From Plakobranchus ocellatus (Eukaryota > Mollusca > Gastropoda > Plakobranchidae), in assembly GCA_019648995.1 (NCBI GenBank), contig BLXT01004491.1:3531717-3552321 (forward strand): a stretch of 20,605 bases of DNA. Reading direction: 5' to 3'. Positions 1 through 8,899 of this stretch are shown here, one piece after another. Position numbers and translations under genes: made by a program. The notes below the pieces were generated by a model. It ran no database searches and had not been told where the DNA came from. It saw only the letters and a program-made list of their open reading frames with translations. Within the stretch, counting starts at the first letter, position 1; each line of letters opens with the position of its first letter.

Positions 1-856
1 TTCTTTTTTGGGGGAGGGAGGAGTCTTTATTCAACATCTCATGGATAAAATATACTGCTTGAAGAAAAACATTTGTATTGATACATTTGCAGATACTGCA
101 GTTGGCACTTTATAGAGAAACTACATCTAGAGAAAAAAAAATGAAAGAAAACATGTTGTGCTACAGAACTGATGATGAAATCATCTCACTGTACCCGTTA
201 TTTTTCTCAGGGTTCTAAAAGCTTGTTTTCCTGACTTTGTGGTTTGAAAAGAGATAAAAAGATCGTGTCTATGAAATGTACATTTCCTAGTCACTTTAGA
301 CAGCATTGAGAGAAATAATATTTAAGCGGAGTTGAAATGGAAATGTTCCAGATAAAAGAAAGAAATCAAATCTACTTAGAGGCCCTTAGCAAAATACATT
401 GGTAGAATAAACAAACTAAATATCGACGAAAAGTACAAATAGTCTAGGCAGCATGGCATGCTCATTTTCAGAATTAGATTTAAAAACAGTTGAGACCTCC
501 AAAAGTATTTCGAAGATAGGGAATGGTTTTTAGTAAGCTTATTTGAATGGATTTTGTCGCTCCTTGTAGAAAATAATTGGATTTTGATCTATATGGCTTT
601 CATAAATTGTTTTTTTGTCCTCCCTTAAAATTGATTAATTGATTTAGCTTTTTTCCGGGCTACCTTGAAATCTTTTATGAATCTAAGAATCCAGGTATAC
701 AAGGTGGGCCCCTGATATAAGAATCACTAATATGTGAATTAGATATGCTTTAAAAGATTTAATTTTTTTATTCAAGCTGAATAGAGAGCACTGTTAACAT
801 TTACAAGCAAAGTAATACATGCTCATTCATTTTGCTTTTTTTTTTGTCCTTTTCAG
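1..856. other. Probable DCTN3 intron, no gene seen
   Basis: No segment matches the preceding DCTN3 region (family: ALVPMLDSAHIKA), so this is read as intron. An exon-like open stretch at about 469-530 has an AG and a GTAAGC at its ends, but its phase and sequence do not fit the gene. Confidence 0.55.
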
Positions 857-915
857 CTGTCCCAAAGTTCTCTGAAAGGCTACAATCACTAAGCCAAATT
901 CAGTTAGATCAACAG
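857..915 (+). CDS. DCTN3: DCTN3 exon (third from last)
   Basis: The acceptor is ttttcag before 857 and the donor is CAG/gtactt after 915. Two bases complete a codon (Ala if the preceding base is G, as in vertebrates), then VPKFSERLQSLSQIQLDQQ follows. This matches the family segment VPEHAARLQRLAQIHIQQQ position for position. The exon leaves in phase 0. Confidence 0.88.
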
Positions 916-2304
916 GTACTTACGACAATATAGTTTGATTCTTCTCTTAGATTTGGAAAATAGTCCAATAAGTTACAAATGACAATGTACATGTTGCCAA
1001 ATAATATTAAGAGTGAAAAGGCTTTCTGGCTTCCCAAGGCTGAATAGCAGCTGGACTTTAAAAGTTTTTGAAGTGGTTGAAATAAAGAAAAATTTGCACC
1101 AAATACCTTTTGCTTAAAACTCATTTGTGACTTTTCAGTTTGGATCAGTGCCTTGGCATTAAAAAAAAAGTTTTAGAATTTGTATCTAATTTCTTGTACT
1201 ACATCTAACAGTCTTTGCCAACAGGTACTATTGCACTGCTGTTCATCAGCCCCCAAATACATATGTGAGCATACATGTAATAAAGCATCTCTCCTGTCAG
1301 TTGGCCAGTTTTATAGACAACTGGTGAGGAAATTTGTGTAAAGTGCCTTTTCCAAAGATGTGACTCCTGCACAATCAGAATTTGAACCCACATTTTTATC
1401 TTGCGCTAGGTTCTTGTTCAGTGCACTGAATAATTATTATGCATAGTTTTTTTTACATAACGGCACTATAAAATTTTCGCATATAATCATGCTAAAAGGT
1501 ACTAGTTAGTCTTTTCTTTGATTTCCTTTAATGCAAAATATCACCTAAATTTCAATTTCAGGGCTTGCTTGCTACATCTCCTGACCTTATTGAACAACAA
1601 GAACATTATCTGTGTTGTGTTTCAGCCCGTAATATCGATAATAGTTGGATAGGAAGCTTGTTGACCATGTGTGAGCAAACTAACCATTGCACTTTAATCA
1701 AATTTAGGGTTTTTTTTTTTCTTTTTTTACAGGATACAGTTTCTGACTTAAATGAAGAGAGTCGCAAGATTCTAAATGCTTATAACAATATTGTATCCTT
1801 TTTATTGGTGAGTTTTTCTCCCATGAATGTGAGAAAATACTTTCAAAAGTGAGTAGTTTTTAAAATAAAAGGAGGGGAAAACTTCAAGCATGGTAAAATT
1901 TCAATCAAGAATTGGTTTGAAGGGGAAAATATGGATCTTTTTGGGTTTTGGGGAGTAATCATTGTGTATATTTTCAAATTGCATAATTAATGATACATAA
2001 CTTAGAAAAAGAAAAGAAACGTGAAGCTTTTTATGAAGTATTTAACATCTTTTTTAGAATACCTTAATCAAACTTGATTAACTTTTTTTTTTTTAATTAG
2101 AGACGAACTTTATGATAAAGATCATAGAGACCTGCTAGTGATGAAATCCAACCAAAGGTAGTGGTTTTGTTTATATTTTCATGTGTGCATCTTTTGTTAC
2201 AATCCTTAATTAAGCCATTACAGGTCTCCCTTTTGTCCAAACAATTTGTGCTGTGGGATGAAACTCTTACTCAGCTGGAGATTCAAGCGTCTCAGAAAAA
2301 ATAA
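857..2304 (+). CDS. DCTN3: Dynactin subunit 3 (p22/p24), C-terminal three exons, partial gene
   Basis: Join of 857-915, 1733-1792 and 2224-2304; earlier exons lie beyond the left edge. DCTN3 is a small, mostly helical subunit of the shoulder/sidearm of dynactin, the cytoplasmic dynein activator. The exons encode about 66 of the usual ~186 residues. They align without gaps to the C-terminal third of vertebrate DCTN3: a VPxxxxRLQxLxQI block, then DLNEESRKILNAYNNI (family: EITEESKALLEEYN), then LLSKQFVLWDETLTQLE (family: LLSKQFVQWDELLCQLE). All three have good polypyrimidine-AG acceptors, and the phases agree: the first exon begins with two bases finishing a codon, the other joins are phase 0. 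It converges with CROT. Seen: frames and splice sites. Known: the family alignment. Inferred: orthology. Confidence 0.9.
916..1732 (+). other. DCTN3: DCTN3 intron
   Basis: AT-rich intron between two in-phase coding exons, beginning gtactt and ending in a T-rich tract plus acag. No repeat or RNA gene was recognised. The open frame at 1565-1732 is intronic read-through into the next exon. Confidence 0.8.
1733..1792 (+). CDS. DCTN3: DCTN3 penultimate exon
   Basis: A long T tract plus acag precedes 1733. Twenty codons end ...LNAYNNI. The donor at 1793 is gtatcc, chosen because it gives exactly the family length before LLSKQF. A stronger-looking donor (gtgagt at 1808) lies 15 bases downstream in the same frame and would add VSFLL. 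Which donor is used cannot be settled by eye. Confidence 0.83.
1793..2223 (+). other. DCTN3: DCTN3 last intron
   Basis: The intron contains three possible donors at its left end (gtatcc 1793, gtgagt 1808, gtgagt 1849). It also holds an exon-like 57-base block at 2101-2157 with its own acceptor (ttaattag) and donor (AAAG/gtagtg). None of the extra sites is needed to build the conserved protein. Confidence 0.7.
2224..2304 (+). CDS. DCTN3: DCTN3 last coding exon with stop
   Basis: The acceptor is cattacag, ending at 2223. The 26 codons read VSLLSKQFVLWDETLTQLEI and end QASQKK before TAA at 2302-2304. The SKQFVxWDExLxQLE core is diagnostic of DCTN3. The charged tail is shorter than and different from the vertebrate KPAEE end. 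Confidence 0.9.
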   Translation, partial: VSLLSKQFVLWDETLTQLEIQASQKK

Positions 2305-2305
2305 A
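2300..2305 (+). promoter_or_regulatory. Candidate poly(A) signal AATAAA overlapping the DCTN3 stop codon
   Basis: AATAAA at 2300-2305 contains the TAA stop (2302-2304). A GT-rich stretch (agtgggatttggtgattt, around 2321-2340) follows at the distance of a cleavage downstream element. If used, the 3' UTR would be only about 15-30 nt. Other AATAAA motifs occur further right, for example near 4333. Confidence 0.35.
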
Positions 2306-3034
2306 GCTATTTGATTTTTTAGAAGTGGGATTTGGTGATTTAGAAATGTATAAATTAGATGCTTCAATTATCATATATATGTACATGTACATTTTTTTTC
2401 ATTTATCTAGCTAGGTCTAAGAATGTTATTATTATGTAGTAGATCAGAACAGTAAGGTCGAGGCAAAATTAAAGTTCAAATACTTACAGTTGTGGTGCTA
2501 TTGACAGATTACAGTATATCTAGCTGTGCATTTAAAATCATTGAATTTCCTAACAGAAGCTTTGTTTTCAGGTAGATTGAATGAATCTTTAGTCTCAGTT
2601 ATTTGTCTGACTTCCCGAGAAAAGTAATAGTAAGCCTGGGTCTTTTGTGCATAATCAAATCTAGAGAGTAGAAACCTCCAGTGTAAACCTCAGAAGCCAA
2701 AGTCTGATAATTCAGATTTCCCATAAATCGAATATGATTTTTGTCTTCTTTTTGGTTTTGCGTTAATTTTCATCTCATAATCTGAAATGAATAGAATTTT
2801 ATTTCGCAATTTAAAACAAATATCTTCACTTTTTTCCCCCCAAAATCATCATGTTTTGATCTCATTCATCCTTTGAATGTGAAGCAATGCTAACTTATGT
2901 GAATAGTTGAAACATCATCCTTTCCTTTTAAGCTAAAATGAAATTGTCGCATGAATATTGAAATAGGTAATGTGGGAAAGACGTTTCCAAAAGGAATCTA
3001 AAAAAAGCTCTCTATTTAGCTTTCACCACAGGAT

Positions 3035-3055
3035 AAAAAAAAAAAAAAAAAAAAA
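3035..3055. repeat. Poly(A) run of 21
   Basis: Uninterrupted A homopolymer. It could be a simple repeat or the tail of an unrecognised retroposed sequence. No obvious element body or target duplication was found beside it. Confidence 0.85.
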
Positions 3056-3326
3056 CAGTATTGTTTGAATCCTTCTTATTAAAACTTGTGATCCATTCCT
3101 GTGAACTTTGGGAGATGTCTACTACATTTGTTTTTTTTTTTAAACTGTTGAAGAAATCCTAGAAATGGGATGCGCTAAAATGTAGGGGTATTTAATTTTT
3201 GTCTTTGGGTTTAGTTGACTGTGATGTATGGAGTGATTTTGACTCATTTTGTGTTTTCTTAAATAATCTAAAACTTGCTCAAAATCATTTTGATTTCGAG
3301 TTTAGCAGTGTCCTAAAAGTTCATTT

Positions 3327-3373
3327 CTCTCTCTCCCTCCCTCTCTCTCATTCCTTTTCTCTTTTTGCCTCCA
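3327..3373. repeat. Pyrimidine-rich (CT)n-like tract
   Basis: Nearly pure pyrimidine stretch made of CTCTCT and CCCTCC blocks on the plus strand, interrupted by a few purines. Low-complexity sequence. Confidence 0.65.
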
Positions 3374-6300
3374 TCATGTTTCATTCCAATTGTGATGTCC
3401 AGCATACATGGAAGCTTTTTGTATTGCTTTCATTAATGTCTGTTATTTGCATGCAGGACAGTAAATTTTATTTTTGCACACAAAAAAAAAACAAAACTAA
3501 AAGTTACTCTGAAATTTTCATATTAAAACGGCTTCACATAATCACTTGCTTGGGGTTTAATTTGATCATTTCAAGAGGTTATTTCCACAGTGGATATTTT
3601 ATTTATGAAGGTAGGAAAAGCAAAAGTTCCTCAATATACAGTGACATCTCAACAACATAAATGATACCAGTTGTGGGCGTATGTCAAGAGCATTTTTTTT
3701 CAATGGGTTGCGCAAGTTATAGGTTATTTGTACATTGTAATTACTCTGTTATTGGTATTTCTGGTTCAGCTTGGTACCTCAATTGTATTGTTTTACTATT
3801 TTTTTCAAACTTCCCCATTCAGTTTGCCCATTATAGAATTTTATTTTCAGCAAGTCTTTGACCCAAATGGTGAAATAACATCTTGTCTGTTATGCTTTTT
3901 TGTCAATTTAATATGTGCAATATACATATATGAACATAACATTAACAAAGAGTTCATTTGAATTTGTGTTGAAAATCATTTTGTAGTGTGGTGTGTATTT
4001 CAAAGAGTTCTTGTGAAGGGTGAGGCAAATTTCTTGGATTTGAAAATTGAGAATATTATTTTATGGGTTTTTTTTTTACTTTAATTTGCATGGTTGTAAT
4101 AAATGATAATTTTTTCTGTGTTTGTATAAAAGTAAAAAAAATTATGAAAATTACATTCCATTTGCTTTCTTTTTTCGCACTAACAAAAGAAAAAAATACT
4201 CTACTTAATCCCTTCATATGTGTGGCAACACACGGATGCAGTTGCAGCCATAAACACTTTCCTCGCACCCGAAAAAGCAAATGTCAAGGTTGGTTGTTTT
4301 TATTCTAAATCTAAATTCAAAATTAATAAGTAAATAAATAAAGAAACTAATAACCTGGAGCAGGACACATTTTATTAATTTTTTTATTATTTGAAGCAAG
4401 CAGATAAAAAAGCTTAGATAAATTATATCTTGTCGAAAATCATCTATAACACAATGTTCATATGCTACAATTACAAATCAATTTTGTATTTTATATAGTA
4501 AAAAAATATGGAAAAACATTTTCACAAAATAATATCATACAATTCAATACAAATAAGGGCAATAAATGAAAAGATGGCACAAAAATGTGATATTATAGTA
4601 AAGGAAAGAAAAAGCTTTGGATATTGAAAAGCAACAGCACTCAATCACACCTCTATTTCCTATATAAAAAAAATAAGTGTATTTTACCGGTATAAATCAA
4701 AAGTGAAAAAAAAAAAAAGCAAATCATTAAAATAGAATATCTCAAATTACATTACTAGACTTGTATGTCTAGGGAAAAAAAGCCATTCTCAAGGGGTAAA
4801 AAGTAATAACACGTTTACAGTACACATTTAAAGCTTGATTTTTCTTGAAGCGTCAAGATTATAAAGAATGAACTTCAGGACATTTTCATCCTGAATGAAT
4901 GTTTTGACGTAGCCTTAATCTAATATTATGTTATGTGAAAAATGTGGTTGACCTGTTAGAACTGATATGAAGACATGCATTCCTAACTGTGCAAAGGATA
5001 AAGCCAGTAAAAAGATGAACAATCCTCCTGCAAATAAATGGGCTGGGCATTGAAATTATTCATTTCATTTGTAAGACTCCAGAACAGCTTTATACGTGTA
5101 AGATAAAATCCTTTAGTGCATAGATTAAGCAGTAAAGTTTTGTTGAGAAAAATAAATACAGAGCAGCAAAAATTTCTTCATGAAAACAAAAAGGTATCAC
5201 AGCAATGAAAGAGGCAGTACTAGCAGTAGCAAATAAAATTGGGATGCTTAAAATAATTTTTATTCTTTTTCTTTTATCATCAATTAAAAACAGTAATGCA
5301 AAAACAACAGACTCTGTAATCAAGGTTTTTATCTTTTTATTAGTGGTTTATTACTGAATGCTGAATTTTTTATTTTCATTCAAACTCAGCATAAGTATTG
5401 CAAAAAACTTAGGGGACAAAATACAAAAAGTTTCATTAATTCATTGCTGGTTTAAGGTTACTGCACATACCAAAGGACTACCAAGTCACTCCTCAGTAAT
5501 TGGTATCTACCAGCCTTCTATAAGCTTGCTTTTGGTAGTTTAACAGGGTAAAGGAAACAGATTAAGTGCATCATATTGCGACAATTAAAACAAATGTCTA
5601 AAAAATATATTTGTATAAAATACAACATGGCATGCCCCTTTGTTTAACATATAACATGACATTCAAATTTTTTTTTATTCAGACAACTGAAACCCATCAC
5701 CATCTCCGACTCAAAATCATCCTCTTTCTGTACATCTGACTCACTACATCACAATTATCTGATTCTGCAAGTGTATGTTCTCTCCAAAATCTAAATTAAC
5801 ACCTCCTGCCTTTTCTTTTACTTCTACACAATTCTCTAGCTCTCCAACATTTAGCTCATGCAGATTTGAATCAGAAAATTAGAAATACAACTGCAAAACT
5901 AGCCTAACACTAGTCTAACCTATCATGGTAAATTGAAAACTAAACTAGGTTGTTCACGAAAGTAAACACATTTTTTTTTTTTTTGAAGGAGTTAAGACTT
6001 GCTTCATTACCGCGGTTCATGATTTAAAAGTATGTATACTGAACGACTTGGCTGGTGGACAATGGTGGGCGATTTGATATAATCCACTGAAGAGAAACAG
6101 CTGGCGATGCAGTAAGTTATCAGGCAACTGTGCAATTCAACACCATTTGTGGCTGGAATAGTAAGACTAAAAATAGGATGATACTTTTCCACAGTATTTT
6201 TTTTTTAAGTGCACGCCGAAAAATTTCAATTGATTCATTTTAAAGAAAATCTGTGAAGTTTTTTTTTTTTTTAATTCCCAAAGCAAGATTTCTGTATCTC

Positions 6301-7833
6301 ATTGTGTTTGTAGAGCTTGAGATTACTAATTTGTGGTTGGCAGCTTTTATAACAGGTAACACTTGGGGGTAAAATTCAGGCTTTTGCTCATCTGATTATC
6401 TTTGAATGATGTGGAGTTCTTGGTAACACTAACACAACAGAGTATATCTTGAGGATAAAGGTAATGATATGAAAAAAACATAAATATTTTTTTAAAAAAA
6501 CCCACCTAAAATCGATGTGAATTTCATTGGTCCTTTTGGAATGGTTTGAAAAAACTGAATTCTTAAATGAATGAAGATTTTGAATAGCTTGGAAAAAACC
6601 CAAATCTAGTTTTAAGCCCCAATGGCACCAATTTTTTATGCAAAGCAACTAAATCCACTTAAATAGGCCTGCTGTAAAATGTTCCTGAACTTTCAATGGC
6701 TTAAAATTTTTAAAGCATAAACTCTGGAGATGAGAATGTGATTCTGCCTAAAAATGTTTGTACCACCCTATATTTCAAGTTTGTCCACCCTTCCCTCGTG
6801 TTTTGCTGAGTGCATGTAAATAAATTGTTTTGATTTCTTTTATCTCTAACATTTCAATTGATTACTCCTCCATGCAATAGAGAATTTAGTCAAAATGAAG
6901 AGTAATAAAAGCAAAAACTTATTGAAAAATATAAAATTTTGTACAACAGTCCAAGAAAGCGATTATTTGAAAAAATAAAATGAATTTTTGATTTTCGTAT
7001 TTTCTTGCAAAAGCTCATTCTAAAAAAAAAAAAAAAAAAATTTGGAATGTTAAAAATTTACTTGTTCGTAAACAACCGTTTTTGTTTTTTTTTAAATAAC
7101 ATGACTAAAATGCATTTCACACAGAAATAACATTGCCAATAATATGACAGAAATTTGCAGTTGGATTCTAAACTACATAGATAATTGTCCAAATCCTGTT
7201 TGAAGTGTTGCATGGTGTCCCACAACTTGAAGGAAAAGTATTTTTTTTTTAAATGCCAGACTTGAGAGCAATGCCCAGCATTGTCACTAGATAGACTACA
7301 TTTATATGCTTCTTAAGTGCAATATATATGAGTAAATAAGCATGTTGATAAATAGATGAAATTCCACCTTAGTTCCTACAATTTCCATCAAGGCCTTTTC
7401 CATCCTCCTAGAAATGATGCAAACATACATGTCTGTTAACCAACAATAGTTTTTTTTAATTATAAGGAAACATTTACACCATTTACTCATAAACAACCAT
7501 AACATGTGGTTCCTTTATCAGTCATAGAAATTTTAAAAAAAAACCTCTATATCCTGACACGTACCTAACTGTTTTTAGAGGGAAGATAATTCAATAGTCA
7601 CTGATAAGCTCTGTCACAGCTTAAAGTTTGTTTTCATTTTTTTTTCTTTCTATTTTGCTATTTTGGATTTTTTAATGATTGGGGGAGATTATTCTTTAAG
7701 AAAGTTCAAATTAAGTAGACTTCATTACAACTGATATTCCTTGCTACAAGTAAAAATAAAGCAAGCAATACTATGAATTATGCTCACTGATTTATGCGTA
7801 GCCTGTGGAATATTGCACAGTAACCAAATACAT

Positions 7834-7843
7834 TTTATTTATT
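7834..7843 (-). promoter_or_regulatory. Candidate CROT poly(A) signal (overlapping AATAAATAAA)
   Basis: On the minus strand this reads AATAAATAAA, about 0.9 kb past the CROT stop codon. It is the first clear pair of canonical hexamers noticed on that strand below the stop. Variant hexamers (for example ATTAAA near 8296-8301) are closer, so the true 3' end is uncertain. Confidence 0.25.
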
Positions 7844-8410
7844 TGTATATATGTTACTATAGTGGTTTATACACAGAATCCTTGTAATTAAAATCTTAAT
7901 ACACTGAAATTAAAATATATCAAATTACATGCATTTAAGATTTTGTTTATGTGTATATGTGGGTTTTTTTTTTTTATCATTATTAAACTTTATCCATCAT
8001 TTAAATAATTTGACTTTCAAAGTGGTTTAAGTATAGCAAACTCCATTGCATATGAAAGCATTTGTGTAATGGAGAAAATAGCAAAACACAGAGAATCCAT
8101 CTCTGCTTTTTTCACATGTGTTTGGATCATTTGCAATTCAAAAGAAAACGTAATTAACACTCTCTTCAAATTCAAAGGTTTTACTTTTATGCAGTTACTT
8201 TTCTTCATGGTCAGCTTTCATGTGATCATTCTTGCCTTCACTATCTTCTTTATAATTTCTTGAGCAATTTCTCTTGAAGTATTTTGAAATATTGTATTTT
8301 AATTGCACATAGCAGCATATCATCTCAAAGAATTACTGGAGGCTAAAGTTGTTTTAGTTCACCACTCACAAATAACCATTCTGGCAACATAAATATAAGA
8401 AATGCCATTT

Positions 8411-8611
8411 AGTCAACAGTTGAAATATACAGGACATAATTAAGAAGCTTTCAAACATAGCATTTTTTTAGGGCTATAAAAATAAAGTAAAATTAAGGGC
8501 TGTGTAACTTAATCAATAGTTGAAATATACAGGACACTTTAAGAAGCTTTCAAGCATAGCATTTTTTAGCACTAAAATAAGAATAAAGTAAAATTAATGG
8601 CTGTGTAATTT
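8411..8611. repeat. Two-copy tandem duplication, period 100 bp
   Basis: The copies are 8411-8510 and 8511-8611. Shared landmarks include AGTTGAAATATACAGGACA, AAGAAGCTTTCAA, CATAGCATTTTTT, AATAAAGTAAAATTAA and GGCTGTGTAA. They recur at the same spacing with scattered substitutions and small indels. It lies 150 bases past the CROT stop, so probably within its 3' UTR. Confidence 0.9.
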
Positions 8612-8757
8612 GCTCAAAATTTACTTTTATATTTTAAAGAAAAAAAAATGCGGTTTATGACTTACAAGTGAAGCGTTACAAAATTAGCTAATGTGATATT
8701 GAATCATGAAAGAAAACAGCAGTTCTGAAAACTAAATCCACGCATTTCTTGAGCATA

Positions 8758-8899
8758 TCATAGTTTTGTTGCATTTGCAGAAGGCCCCTGTTGATCAACA
8801 AGTTCTCTCATGGAATCCAAAGCATTGCAACACTCCGTGGCATAGCCTGAGCTACTGGTGGCCACATCAGCATTCCACGTTGTCACATAGAACGTCAGT
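8758..8899 (-). CDS. CROT: CROT last coding exon, stop and PTS1-like tail
   Basis: One base finishes Lys, then LTFYVTTWNADVATSSSGYA, continuing to NALDSMREL and ending GPSANATKL before TGA (8760-8758). Vertebrate CROT ends NSTHL, so ATKL is the equivalent peroxisome-targeting tripeptide region. The acceptor is ctccttag. Confidence 0.93.

Larger units (their letters stand above)
2306..8757. other. Region between convergent genes: 3' UTR and intergenic sequence, no gene seen
   Basis: About 6.4 kb without convincing coding sequence. Short open frames here are hydrophobic, T-rich translations of low-complexity DNA with no family resemblance. It contains an A21 run (3035-3055), a CT-rich tract (about 3327-3373), many T8-T13 runs, a tandem duplication (8411-8611) and candidate poly(A) signals for either gene. 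Confidence 0.65.

Noticed and set aside
469..530. Exon-like stretch between TTTTCAG and GTAAGC
   Set aside because: Its phase 2 end cannot join the DCTN3 exon at 857, and the translation does not match the preceding part of DCTN3.
3199..3660. Plus-strand open frame of 153 codons, the longest in the window
   Set aside because: T-rich low-complexity translation spanning a CT tract and an A run, with no family resemblance and no supporting splice or start context.
3671..3961. Hydrophobic 96-codon frame that looks like a membrane protein
   Set aside because: Hydrophobicity follows from T-rich DNA. It overlaps another frame and has no ATG start.
7368..7407. Minus-strand exon-like block reading RMEKALMEIVGTK between TTCTAG and GTGGAA
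   Set aside because: Only 40 bases, past the CROT stop codon, with no partner exons. Chance splice-like ends are expected in AT-rich DNA.
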